From NCBI RefSeq assembly GCF_029910655.1, contig NZ_CP123897.1, forward strand, positions 558,001 through 622,000: 64,000 nucleotides of DNA. Direction: 5' to 3'. The position numbers were made by a program, and so were the translations under genes. This stretch comes from Methylomonas sp. UP202. GTDB taxonomy: Bacteria > Pseudomonadota > Gammaproteobacteria > Methylococcales > Methylomonadaceae. Shown here piece after piece: positions 16,034 through 23,928 of the stretch; positions within the stretch are counted from its first letter, which is position 1, and the number at the start of each line of letters is the position of its first letter. The notes below the pieces were generated by a model that saw nothing but the letters and a program-made list of their open reading frames with translations, was not told the DNA's origin and did not search any database.

Positions 16034-16084
16034 CTCCTAAGGGACAGGTCTGACGTTCGAATCGTCTCCGGGACGCCATATAAA
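16034..16084 (+). repeat. attR: right 51-bp direct repeat (tRNA-Arg 3' fragment)
   Basis: It repeats the tRNA-Arg 3' half from the anticodon loop to past CCA with one mismatch at 16051. It has no 5' half, so it is not a functional tRNA. Confidence 0.93.
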
Positions 16085-16274
16085 ACAATGATTTGAAGTG
16101 TTGTCAAAAAGCCTGAAAACAATCCAGGGCATTCGCGGAGCAGTTGAAAATAAATTGCTTCCACCGCGTAGATAAAAAGGCTTGTGCGTACCCCAATTCG
16201 AAACCATGCTCTACCCCACCCGATATGGGTACCTGTGTTTGGACTAGTTTCTAACTCACTCACTTTGCCTCGTT

Positions 16275-16290
16275 TGTAGCAGAGCCGACA
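16275..16290 (+). promoter_or_regulatory. Candidate NifA upstream activator site
   Basis: TGT, ten bases, ACA, in the context TTTGT...ACAAA, the same extended form as the site before nifV. It lies about 98 bases upstream of the sigma-54-like element at 16387. Confidence 0.55.
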
Positions 16291-16386
16291 AAACCACTGA
16301 ATTTTATACGGTTGTTGCCAGCCGGCGGCCGGCATCCGAATTCCAGATGCCTTGCCGTACATGGGCTGGCAAGGCGCCGGTAAAAT

Positions 16387-16402
16387 TGGATTGAAATTTG
16401 CT
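16387..16402 (+). promoter_or_regulatory. Possible sigma-54 promoter for the SIR2-like gene
   Basis: TGGATTGAAATTTGCT has the invariant GG and GC at correct spacing and a perfect TTGCT half, but the -24 half is poor (mismatches at positions 4-6). It lies 42 bases before the ATG. Confidence 0.45.
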
Positions 16403-16444
16403 TTACCCCGGTATCCTTCACCTTCTTTATACATGGGGCGCAAT

Positions 16445-17302
16445 ATGTCGAACAGTGTTTTTTCCGAAATCTTGAGCGGCTTGTACGACAATCAAGTCAT
16501 ACCTTATCTGGGACCCGGCGTGGTGTTCGACGCCCAGAACAAACTGACTCGCGAGCCCATGCCGGCCGATAGCGATAGCTTGATTCTGGCGATGAACGGT
16601 GGCAAACCGATGGCGCCGAAATTGATGTACGAATTTCCGCGCGCCGCGATGAATCAGGAACTGAAGCGCGGCCGCTCGTTTCTGACCCAGTTTCTGGACA
16701 AAACTTACGGCGATGCCCAATACACTCGGGCGGCGCTGCACGATTGGCTGGCCGAATGGCGGCCCAAATACGTCATCGATATCAACCGAGACACCCAGTT
16801 GCAGGATAGCTATTCCGACGAAGAGCATACCTTGGTCGTCGGTGTCGCTCGGATTACCGCTACCGCGTTCCGGTTTAGAATTTACCATTACGACGGCTCC
16901 AGCTATTTCGAAATCCCGCAAGAACAAGTCGACAAGAAGTTGCCGGTACTGTTTAAGCCGATGGGCACGCCACGCCCCGAAGCTAACTATGTCGCTTCCG
17001 ATGCCGACTATGTCGATTACATCACGGAGCTAATGGGCGGCTTCGCGATTCCGGATTTCTTGAAGGATTACCGCAAAGGCAAGAAATATCTGCTGATCGG
17101 CTTGCCGCTGAACCGCGACTCCGAGCGCATGGTGATGAGCGACATCGTCTATTCCGCCGCCGAGCCGAAAGGTTGGTTCATGCGCAAGAATCCGACCCCC
17201 AAGGAAATACGCTTTAGCGAACGTCTGGGCTTTGAATTGATCGACGCCGATGTGCAAGAGTTCTTGCAGGCCGTGCAAGGCAGCGCGGTCGCCGCGGCGT
17301 AA
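16445..17302 (+). CDS. SIR2-like domain protein, possibly nif-regulated
   Basis: The protein has 285 residues from the ATG at 16445, which lacks a strong ribosome site; the frame opens 31 codons earlier. The N-terminus (VIPYLGPGVVFDA) and the segment RPKYVIDINRDTQLQDSYSD resemble the nucleotide-binding fold of SIR2_2 proteins, where the second region is usually a TTNYD-like motif. No catalytic assignment can be made. A NifA-type site and a sigma-54-like element lie upstream, suggesting expression with nitrogenase. It lies just outside the island's right end. Confidence 0.6.
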   Translation: MSNSVFSEILSGLYDNQVIPYLGPGVVFDAQNKLTREPMPADSDSLILAMNGGKPMAPKLMYEFPRAAMNQELKRGRSFLTQFLDKTYGDAQYTRAALHDWLAEWRPKYVIDINRDTQLQDSYSDEEHTLVVGVARITATAFRFRIYHYDGSSYFEIPQEQVDKKLPVLFKPMGTPRPEANYVASDADYVDYITELMGGFAIPDFLKDYRKGKKYLLIGLPLNRDSERMVMSDIVYSAAEPKGWFMRKNPTPKEIRFSERLGFELIDADVQEFLQAVQGSAVAAA

Positions 17303-17673
17303 TCCTTGGCCGTAAGCAAACCCGGTTCGGTCGTCAGGCGCGGATTGGGTTTGCGCTTTCTGGCCGAACGAACCGTGGCAATAGTGGTTCGCCAGCGGCA
17401 AACCCCGATAACTCCCGTCGTTTGGCCAAAATCCAAGCTTTTAACACCGCAAGCGTAACGTAGTTTGTCTTGTTGATCGGGCTCTGGTCGAATCGTCGGC
17501 GCGATGTGTTATTGGTTCGGTTTGCGGACGGAAGGACCGCTCGCGCTAAACACGGGCAATGCGCGTCACTCCATCCGCGCCGGCACAAACCGGCTGCCTC
17601 ATTAACCTTTTACGATGTTATTGGTTTGGCTGTCCGCCTCGGCTTACGGGGATTGTTGTTCCGGATAGCGGTC

Positions 17674-17691
17674 CTGTCACATTCCTGTAAC
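17674..17691 (+). promoter_or_regulatory. Pho box (PhoB-binding site)
   Basis: CTGTCAC, four bases, CTGTAAC is the 7-4-7 direct repeat bound by PhoB, with one mismatch to CTGTCA in the second half. It lies 57 bases before the phoU-like ATG. The remaining gap 17303-17673 shows no gene. Confidence 0.65.
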
Positions 17692-17748
17692 TTGTTGGGC
17701 TTACAGTCAGGCATTTCCGGCTTTGGGCCGTTTTACGAGTGGCGAACG

Positions 17749-18453
17749 ATGACGACTTTGAGCGAGAGCGCGACTGGCGCGCACACTGTGCGGGCATTCG
17801 ACGATGAATTGCAGCAGTTACACAGCTTGTTGCTGACGATGACCGAACTGCTGATGCGGCAGTTGGAACAGGCGATGCGGGCACTGGACGCCGGCGATAT
17901 GGATTTGGCGGAGAAGGTACTGGCGCGTGCCAGCAAGGTTAAACATTGCGAAACCCGAATCGACAACGAGGTCTTGGCGCTGATCGCCAGACGTTGCCCG
18001 GTGGCTAACGATCTTCGCACGGCAATTTCCAGTTCGAAAATCGTTGTCGAGCTGGCGAAAATCGGCGAGGAGCTTGCGGACTTCACCCGATTGATCACGG
18101 TGCTGTACGATCCGGATACCAGCGACCCGAATCCCAAGCTACTGGCCGACATTATCAAGATCGGCGATTTGATCAGGCTGATGTTGAGCAAGTTGATTCA
18201 GGCGTTGGAGCAGAGCGACACCGAACCGGCCTACGCCTTGTTGCGTCACGACAGGGATTACGAAATCGAGTTGCAGGAAGGTATACGCCACCAGTTGGCT
18301 CTGGTGCTGAAGGACGTCAGGATGACGCGCCGCGCGCTGGATGTGATGCAAATGATGAAAGCGCTAGAACGCTGCGGCGAGCATAGCCGTAATATTGCTC
18401 AGTACTTGATTTTCATGCTGGACGGTATCGACGTACGCCACGCTCGCGGTTAA
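17749..18453 (+). CDS. phoU: PhoU-family phosphate signalling regulator
   Basis: PhoU-type proteins restrain the PhoR/PhoB system and phosphate uptake. The 234 residues form two repeated three-helix PhoU units, with ETRIDNEVLALIARRCPVAN in the first and RRALDVMQMMKALERCGEHS plus RNIAQYL in the second, the metal-binding E/D patches of the family. The ATG at 17749 follows a Pho box, so expression should rise in phosphate starvation. No pst genes are adjacent. It is a clear family member; the exact orthologue is less certain. Confidence 0.88.
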   Translation: MTTLSESATGAHTVRAFDDELQQLHSLLLTMTELLMRQLEQAMRALDAGDMDLAEKVLARASKVKHCETRIDNEVLALIARRCPVANDLRTAISSSKIVVELAKIGEELADFTRLITVLYDPDTSDPNPKLLADIIKIGDLIRLMLSKLIQALEQSDTEPAYALLRHDRDYEIELQEGIRHQLALVLKDVRMTRRALDVMQMMKALERCGEHSRNIAQYLIFMLDGIDVRHARG

Positions 18454-18579
18454 TCTCTTCACGCCATTTGGCGTTCCAATCCTACACGGCGTGGGGCATT
18501 CGGTCCGCCCCTCGTCGCTCCTGGCTGCAATTACGGTTAAAATAGCCGGCTATCACTGACTTCGTTGTGGCTTATCGGC

Positions 18580-19302
18580 ATGAAAAGACTATTGAACCAG
18601 AGCTTTCTAACCAACCTTATTTCGTTGGTGGTGATCGTCGCAGGCTACGTCAGTCCCTACTATCCCGAAACCTTGAAGGCTATCGGTTTTTTCGCGTTTT
18701 CCGGGGCGATTACCAACTGGCTGGCGATTCATATGTTGTTCGAGAAAGTGCCGTTTTTGTATGGCTCAGGCATCATTCCGGCGCGCTTTCAGGAGTTCAA
18801 GGCGTCGATCAAGGCCTTGATGATGGAACAGTTTTTTACCGTCGCGAATATCGAACAATTCATCGAGCGCGAGGAAGCCCAAGGCGGCCGGGTGTTGAAC
18901 CTGGAGCCGTTGCTGAATGCGGTCGATTACGACAAGGTCTACGAAGGTTTGGTGGCGTCCATTATGAATTCGTCATTCGGCGGGATGCTGTTGATGATGG
19001 GCGGCGAGGAAGCCCTGCAACCGTTGAAGCAACCGTTTACCGATAAGATGCGGCTGACCTTGGAGGAAATGGCCGAGTCTGACCGCTTCAAGCAAGCGCT
19101 ACGGCAAGGTTTGAACGCGCACCGCATCGGCGAGGATTTGACAGGCAAGATCGAGGCCGTCATCGACAATCGCTTGGCGGAATTGACGCCGAAAATGGTC
19201 AAGGACATGGTGCAAGGCATCATCAAGCGGCATTTGGGTTGGTTGGTGGTTTGGGGCGGCGTATTCGGCGGGGTGCTCGGCGCCGTGTTCGGTTTTGCCT
19301 GA
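18580..19302 (+). CDS. DUF445 family membrane protein
   Basis: The protein has 240 residues from the ATG at 18580 (a GTG at 18565 is also in frame). It has a membrane segment near the N-terminus (SLVVIVAGYVSPYY), the family motif FSGAITNWLAIHMLFEKVPF, a long helical middle part and a C-terminal hydrophobic glycine-rich helix. DUF445 proteins (YheB/YjiN types) have no firmly assigned function. The next gene starts eight bases after its stop, so they are probably cotranscribed. Confidence 0.83.
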   Translation: MKRLLNQSFLTNLISLVVIVAGYVSPYYPETLKAIGFFAFSGAITNWLAIHMLFEKVPFLYGSGIIPARFQEFKASIKALMMEQFFTVANIEQFIEREEAQGGRVLNLEPLLNAVDYDKVYEGLVASIMNSSFGGMLLMMGGEEALQPLKQPFTDKMRLTLEEMAESDRFKQALRQGLNAHRIGEDLTGKIEAVIDNRLAELTPKMVKDMVQGIIKRHLGWLVVWGGVFGGVLGAVFGFA

Positions 19303-19309
19303 GACGCGC

Positions 19310-20086
19310 ATGACGACGCTCGAACTGGCCTACGAGAGTTACGGCGAACCAGGCGATACGCCGCTTTTGTTGATTCATGGTTTCATGGCGTCCTCGCGCA
19401 ATTGGCGGACCGTCGCCAAACAACTGGCGCGGCGTTACCATGTTTATGTATTGGACATGCGCAACCACGGCGCGTCGCCGCATGCGACGCTGCTAGACTA
19501 TCCGAGCATGGCGGCCGATTTAGCGGCGTTTATCGACAATTTGGGATTGGATCGCGTGCATTTGCTGGGGCACAGCATGGGCGGTAAGGTGGCGATGTGG
19601 CTGGCGTTGAACCAACCGCAGCGGATCGATCGCTTAATCGTCGCCGATATCGCGCCGGTTGGCTACCGGCACAGTTTCGATGCGCTGATCGACGCGTTGC
19701 GGGCCGTGCCGGTGGACAGCATAGTTAACCGCAAGCAGGCCGAGGAGGCTCTGGCGGACGGCATTCCCGATCAGGCCTATCGGCAATTTCTGCTGCAAAA
19801 CCTGTTGCTGAAAGATGGCCGTTACCAGTGGCGCATCGATTTGGACATTATTCGGGATAACGCCCATCACATCGTCGGCTTCCCGGACGCGGCGGGCCGG
19901 GCGTATTCGCGGCCGGTGCTGTTTATCGGCGGCGGCAAGTCCCGCTACCTCGATCGCGCGGCGATTGGTCGATTGTTTCCGCTCGCCAGCGTCTCCGAAA
20001 TTCCCGATACCGGGCATTGGCTGTATGTCGAGGCGCCGCAAGCCTTCTGCGGTTTGGTGGACGACTGGCTTGCCGGGCCGGATTAG
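19310..20086 (+). CDS. Alpha/beta hydrolase, YbfF-like esterase
   Basis: The protein has 258 residues and the full alpha/beta-hydrolase layout: oxyanion region LLIHGFMASSRNW, nucleophile elbow GHSMGGKVA with Ser near 93, and a late His in DTGHWLYVEAP. The lid region between about 125 and 185 and overall length match the YbfF acyl-ester hydrolases. The substrate is not known. It follows the DUF445 gene. Confidence 0.87.
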   Translation: MTTLELAYESYGEPGDTPLLLIHGFMASSRNWRTVAKQLARRYHVYVLDMRNHGASPHATLLDYPSMAADLAAFIDNLGLDRVHLLGHSMGGKVAMWLALNQPQRIDRLIVADIAPVGYRHSFDALIDALRAVPVDSIVNRKQAEEALADGIPDQAYRQFLLQNLLLKDGRYQWRIDLDIIRDNAHHIVGFPDAAGRAYSRPVLFIGGGKSRYLDRAAIGRLFPLASVSEIPDTGHWLYVEAPQAFCGLVDDWLAGPD

Positions 20087-20226
20087 CTGCTCGGGCCGGT
20101 TTTGAACCTTGGTACACTTGCCGGAATTCGCTAACGCTTTAAGCTGGCTTTCCCACTTGTTCCGACCGCCGGGTCGAATCGACAAGCGGCGGAATTCTCA
20201 GTTTGAAACGCGCGGGGCAGCCCAAA

Positions 20227-20511
20227 ATGACAGATCTTTTCTTCCGCAGGCGCCGGTTTCGGCGGATCGGCAAGTCGGCATTGACGTTGGCCGAGTTGTT
20301 GGCGACCGGCCGGAACGCGCCGCTGAGCGATTATCTATCGTTATCGCTCAGCGATTGCGGGCAGTACACCAAGATCAGTCTGACCACGACCGATGCCGAA
20401 CCGGTCACTTATTCAGCCCTGTTGACCGACGCTTCTCAAGCCGATCTGCAATCCCTGGTCTTCGTCGCCCAAAACGGCCGGCAAGCCACCGACCCCCGTA
20501 TCACTTCCTGA
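20227..20511 (+). CDS. Hypothetical small protein (uncertain)
   Basis: A 94-residue frame starting at the ATG at 20227. The start MTDLFFRRRRFRRIGKSALT is basic; the rest is neutral with SLSLSDCGQYTKISLTTTDA. No family is recognised and the ribosome site is weak. It fills a 560-base gap between the esterase and phosphofructokinase genes, and coding-like third-position bias is modest. It may be real or spurious. Confidence 0.35.
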   Translation: MTDLFFRRRRFRRIGKSALTLAELLATGRNAPLSDYLSLSLSDCGQYTKISLTTTDAEPVTYSALLTDASQADLQSLVFVAQNGRQATDPRITS

Positions 20512-20644
20512 TTCAGCTTCGGTCCGGGCCTGTGCTAAAATCGCCGGCCTAGCGGCGCGCGGGCCTAAGCACATCCAAACGCCGCGAATGCGGATTCCGC
20601 ATCGAGTACCATCACTTTCTCAACCGATAACCATCAACACGCTC

Positions 20645-21874
20645 ATGAACAAACCCAAAAAAGTCGCAATCCTTACGGCCGGCGGTTTGGCGCCATGCCT
20701 GAACTCCGCCATCGGCAGCCTGATCGAACGTTACACCGAGATCGATCCCAGCATCGAAATCATTTGCTACCGGGGCGGCTACAAAGGCCTGTTGTTGGGC
20801 GATTCGTATCCGGTGACCGCCGAAGTGCGCCAAAAAGCCGGTTTGCTGCAACGTTTCGGCGGCTCGGTGATCGGCAACAGCCGGGTCAAATTGACCAACG
20901 TCAAGGATTGCATCAAACGCGGTTTGGTTAAGGAAGGCGAAGATCCGCAAAAAGTCGCGGCCGACCAATTGATCAAGGACGGCGTCGATATTCTGCATAC
21001 CATCGGCGGCGACGATACCAATACCGCGGCGGCCGATCTGGCGGCATTTTTGGCGAAGAACAACTACGGTCTGACCGTGATCGGTTTGCCGAAAACCGTC
21101 GACAACGACGTATTCCCGATAAAGCAATCGCTGGGTGCCTGGACCGCCGCCGAGCAGGGCGCGCGTTACTTCATGAACGTGGTGGCCGAGAACAATGCCA
21201 ACCCGCGCATGCTGATCGTCCACGAAGTGATGGGCCGCAACTGCGGCTGGCTGACCGCCGCGACCGCCCAGGAATACCGCAAATTGCTGGATAAAGCCGA
21301 GTGGTTGCCGGAGTTGGGCTTGAGCCGCGCGTCCTACGAAGTCCACGCAGTATTCGTTCCGGAAATGGCGATCGATCTGGAAGCCGAAGCCGCTCGCCTG
21401 CGCGAAGTCATGGACAAGGTCGATTGCGTCAACATCTTCGTATCCGAAGGTGCCGGCGTCGAGTCCATCGTCGCCGAAATGCAAGCTAAAGGTCAGGAAG
21501 TGCCGCGCGACGCGTTCGGCCACATCAAGCTGGATGCGGTCAACCCCGGCAAATGGTTCGGCGAGCAATTCTCGCAAATGGTCGGTGCCGAAAAAACCCT
21601 GGTGCAAAAATCCGGTTACTTCGCCCGTGCCGCCGCATCCAATATCGACGACATGCGCTTGATCAAGTCCTGCGCCGACTTGGCGGTCGAATGCGCGTTC
21701 CGCCGCGAATCCGGCGTGATCGGCCACGACGAAGACCAGGGCAATGTGTTGCGGGCGATCGAGTTCCCGCGCATCAAAGGCGGTAAACCTTTCAATATCG
21801 ACACCGACTGGTTCAACACCATGCTGGGCGAAATCGGTCAACCTAAAGGCGGCAAGGTCGACGTCAGCCATTAA
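20645..21874 (+). CDS. pfp: Pyrophosphate-dependent 6-phosphofructokinase
   Basis: This enzyme reversibly phosphorylates fructose 6-phosphate with pyrophosphate, the form used by many methanotrophs in the RuMP cycle. It has 409 residues from the ATG at 20645. The motif TIGGDDTNTAA has Asp at the position where ATP-dependent enzymes have Gly, and GLPKTVDNDVFPIKQSLG contains the catalytic PKTVDND. MGRNCGWLTAAT forms part of the sugar-phosphate site. An intrinsic terminator follows 25 bases after the stop. Confidence 0.93.
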   Translation: MNKPKKVAILTAGGLAPCLNSAIGSLIERYTEIDPSIEIICYRGGYKGLLLGDSYPVTAEVRQKAGLLQRFGGSVIGNSRVKLTNVKDCIKRGLVKEGEDPQKVAADQLIKDGVDILHTIGGDDTNTAAADLAAFLAKNNYGLTVIGLPKTVDNDVFPIKQSLGAWTAAEQGARYFMNVVAENNANPRMLIVHEVMGRNCGWLTAATAQEYRKLLDKAEWLPELGLSRASYEVHAVFVPEMAIDLEAEAARLREVMDKVDCVNIFVSEGAGVESIVAEMQAKGQEVPRDAFGHIKLDAVNPGKWFGEQFSQMVGAEKTLVQKSGYFARAAASNIDDMRLIKSCADLAVECAFRRESGVIGHDEDQGNVLRAIEFPRIKGGKPFNIDTDWFNTMLGEIGQPKGGKVDVSH

Positions 21875-21899
21875 GCCGCGTTCGGTTTTTGGTCTTTTA

Positions 21900-21925
21900 G
21901 GGGCGGATTGATCCGCCCCTTTTTA
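21900..21925 (+). terminator. Intrinsic terminator after pfp
   Basis: GGGGCGGAT, a two-base loop and ATCCGCCCC are followed by TTTTT. It is a perfect nine-base stem. Confidence 0.9.
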
Positions 21926-21960
21926 TTGGCGCCGCCGCCATTTGCCGAGACCGGTCGGTT

Positions 21961-22428
21961 TCACAATCCCAATTCGGTTAAACCGGCATGGTCGTCCGGG
22001 CGCCGGCCCAGCGGCCAATGAAACAAGCGCTCGCCGTCGGCGATCGTTAAATCGTTGATGCTGGCGAAGCGGCGTTGCATCAATCCGTATTCGTTGAACT
22101 CCCAATTCTCATTGCCGTAACTGCGGAACCAGCGGCCGGTGTCGTCGTGCCACTCGTAGGCAAACCTTACCGCGATGCGGTGGTCGGTAAACGTCCACAA
22201 CTCCTTGATCAGCCGGTAATCCAGTTCCCGGGCCCACTTGCGCTGTAAAAACTCCTTGATCTGTTGCCGACCGACCGGAAACTCGGCGCGGTTGCGCCAG
22301 CGGCTGTCCTCGGTATAAACCTGCACGACCCGGTCCGGATCGCGGCTGTTCCAGGCGTCTTCGGCCATCCGCACTTTTTGCGCGGCGGACTCGGCGGTAA
22401 AGGGGGGTAAAGGCGGTTTGGTTTCCAT
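21961..22428 (-). CDS. DUF1348 (NTF2-like fold) protein
   Basis: The protein has 155 residues. The motifs [29 protein letters not shown] and [20 protein letters not shown] are those of the DUF1348 branch of the NTF2-like superfamily, a small cone-shaped fold with an unknown ligand. GGAGC precedes the ATG. Two identical GTAGAC-N6-GTCTAC dyads lie 31-85 bases upstream of the start, so it is probably under a TetR-type repressor; the gene for one is located two genes upstream on the same strand. Confidence 0.85.
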   Translation of the reverse strand: METKPPLPPFTAESAAQKVRMAEDAWNSRDPDRVVQVYTEDSRWRNRAEFPVGRQQIKEFLQRKWARELDYRLIKELWTFTDHRIAVRFAYEWHDDTGRWFRSYGNENWEFNEYGLMQRRFASINDLTIADGERLFHWPLGRRPDDHAGLTELGL

Positions 22429-22458
22429 GATGTGCTCCGGATAAGGAAAATTGCCAGG

Positions 22459-22514
22459 GTAGACAGTTTTGTCTACAGGTTGATCGTATCAGGATGTAGA
22501 CTGATTTGTCTACA
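22459..22514 (-). promoter_or_regulatory. Two GTAGAC-N6-GTCTAC operators
   Basis: Perfect inverted repeats occupy 22459-22476 and 22496-22513, with the second extended by one base pair on each side. Start-to-start distance is 37 bases. Equal arms in two adjacent copies point to a dimeric repressor of the TetR type, NemR-like in arm sequence. Confidence 0.65.
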
Positions 22515-22568
22515 TGAGGCTCGGTATTCCAGAGTTAAGTGATCTTGAACGGCTTTCCCGCGAGCTCT

Positions 22569-23120
22569 TTATTCTGTTCGATTTAAGACCGCCGCCGGAG
22601 TTTTTCGTTCGGCTTTGGGCACGAAAGTCGATTCTTCGATCAGCGCCATTTTATGAATGTAGCGCGGGCAATTTGGGAACATTTCTCTAAGGCTTACCCG
22701 TACTACCAGTTCCGCTTCCGGCCATTCGCCGCGCAGAACATCGTCGACTTCGATGTAAGCGTCGCCGTTGAACCGCAAACGCGCTTGACGTTGAAAATCG
22801 ACGAACAGCAAGCTGACATGCGGAATGATAGACACATTGCCGGCGGACAGATACATGCCGCTGCCGTCGTATAGCGGGAAGGCAATGGTCGTTTCGTCCA
22901 AGACCCTGACGAAGCCGGTGGCGCCGCCCTTGTAAGAACAGTTGGGTCGGCCGGCTTCGTCGACGGTTGCCAGGAAAAACATGTTTTGCGCTTCGATAAA
23001 CTCCCGGTCTTCCGGGCCGATTTGCGTGTCCACAATCGCTTCCCGCAAGCGGTCGGCCAACGCGCGGGTTTCGAAACGATCTTGGAAGCGCCGGCTCCCC
23101 TCGTGATAAAAGTCGGTCAT
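22569..23120 (-). CDS. Pyridoxamine 5'-phosphate oxidase-like flavoprotein
   Basis: The protein has 183 residues. The split-barrel FMN-binding fold is shown by FIEAQNMFFLATVDEAGRPN, the CSYKGGATGFVRVLD region and LYDGSGMYLSAGNV. It is closer to uncharacterised PNPOx-like flavin reductases than to PdxH. AGGAC stands six bases before the ATG, and the start overlaps the TetR-gene stop in ATGA, so the regulator and this enzyme are translationally coupled. The substrate is unknown; an electrophile or quinone detoxifying role is inference. Confidence 0.82.
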   Translation of the reverse strand: MTDFYHEGSRRFQDRFETRALADRLREAIVDTQIGPEDREFIEAQNMFFLATVDEAGRPNCSYKGGATGFVRVLDETTIAFPLYDGSGMYLSAGNVSIIPHVSLLFVDFQRQARLRFNGDAYIEVDDVLRGEWPEAELVVRVSLREMFPNCPRYIHKMALIEESTFVPKAERKTPAAVLNRTE

Positions 23121-23731
23121 TCGTTAGTCCTGGTTTGATGGTGGTTGGCTGCCGCTGGTATGGCGGACGCCTGTTGGTAGGTGGCGATCAAAATTTCAGC
23201 CACTCGCTTGGCCTGCCGCGATGCGCCGGCATGGCGTTTCATTTGTTCCGAGACGATGGCGCCTTCGACCAGTAATGTGATTTGCGTTGCCAGACTATCG
23301 TGACCAACGATGCCGCATGCCGCGGCGAGGCTGCTGATGAAGGCCGAGAATTTGTCGTAAAACTCGGCGGAAAGTTGGTGGACCGGATTGCCCTCTACCG
23401 GAAATTCGGCGGCGGCATTGATAAAGGCGCAGCCGCGAAAACTCGGAACCGACATCCAATCCTCGATCACGTCGAAAATCGCCAATATCTTGTCCTTGGG
23501 ATGCTCGGCTTTGTTGTTGAGTTGCTCGACGAACCAGTGCGTAAAGTCTTCATCGCGCTTGCGTAGAAAAGCCAGCACCAACTCGTCTTTCGACGAGAAA
23601 TAGTTGTACAGCGTCATTTTGTTGGTGCCGGCCAATTTGACGATGGCGTCGATGCCGGTGGCCTTGATACCTTGGCTGTAAAACAGCTCGGTGGCCGCGT
23701 CGAGCAAGCGTTGTTGTAGGTTTTTTGCCAT
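23117..23731 (-). CDS. TetR-family transcriptional regulator
   Basis: The protein has 204 residues from the ATG at 23731; an ATG seven codons upstream is also possible. The N-terminal helix-turn-helix reads LFYSQGIKATGIDAIVKLAG and NKMTLYNYFSSKDELVLAF, the canonical TetR pattern, followed by a ligand-binding domain with FRGCAFINAAAEFP. It shares about 175 bases with the divergent membrane-protein gene, where an ACTTACCGGTAAGT palindrome lies. It leads the PNPOx-like gene and the DUF1348 gene. Confidence 0.9.
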   Translation of the reverse strand: MAKNLQQRLLDAATELFYSQGIKATGIDAIVKLAGTNKMTLYNYFSSKDELVLAFLRKRDEDFTHWFVEQLNNKAEHPKDKILAIFDVIEDWMSVPSFRGCAFINAAAEFPVEGNPVHQLSAEFYDKFSAFISSLAAACGIVGHDSLATQITLLVEGAIVSEQMKRHAGASRQAKRVAEILIATYQQASAIPAAANHHQTRTNE

Positions 23732-23800
23732 ACGGATGTTATGTCGGTCCAATTTGCCAAGCGGTCAAGGGCGGCGGATACGATAAGGCCAATTTCTCGT

Positions 23801-23829
23801 TTGACAGCTTACTTACCGATCAATATACA
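23801..23829 (+). promoter_or_regulatory. Sigma-70 promoter of the membrane-protein gene
   Basis: TTGACA, 17 bases, TATACA. An ACTTACCG half-site (23811-23818) lies inside the spacer and a full palindrome follows the -10 box. Confidence 0.72.
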
Positions 23830-23837
23830 ATAAATTA

Positions 23838-23851
23838 ACTTACCGGTAAGT
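23838..23851. promoter_or_regulatory. ACTTACCGGTAAGT operator palindrome
   Basis: A perfect 14-bp palindrome lies nine bases after the -10 box of the plus-strand promoter and between the divergent TetR and membrane-protein genes. A half copy at 23811 lies in the promoter spacer. It is a likely binding site of the adjacent TetR protein. Confidence 0.65.
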
Positions 23852-23928
23852 AAGTTTTCGAGATTCGCGTCCGGGATAGGTCTTGAATCAGAACAGGGTA
23901 TTTTTTCAAATCAGACAAAGAGGTTGTG

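Larger units (their letters stand above)
6672..16084. mobile_element. tRNA-Arg-integrated, probably replicating genomic island
   Basis: A 51-bp direct repeat (6672-6722 and 16034-16084, one mismatch) starts at the anticodon loop of tRNA-Arg and bounds about 9.4 kb. Inside are a tyrosine integrase next to the right end, an excisionase-like gene, a Toprim primase, a DUF927 helicase-like protein, a Tn3-type resolvase with a res-like site, several very small coupled genes and a repeat-rich candidate origin with DnaA boxes. No capsid, conjugation or relaxase gene is visible. The set resembles P4-like satellites or small integrative plasmids. Confidence 0.88.

Noticed and set aside
15997-16491. 165-codon minus-strand frame crossing attR with a GVPETIRTSDLSLR-like stretch
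   Set aside because: The stretch is antisense of a tRNA 3' half, a well-known source of spurious proteins; no ribosome site, and it overlaps the SIR2-like gene start.
17470-17748. 93-codon upstream extension of the phoU-like gene
   Set aside because: The extension overlaps the Pho box and has no family match; the ATG at 17749 gives the normal PhoU length.
20109-20552. 147-codon frame overlapping the small hypothetical gene before pfp
   Set aside because: No plausible start site and an arginine/proline-rich translation typical of a shadow frame.
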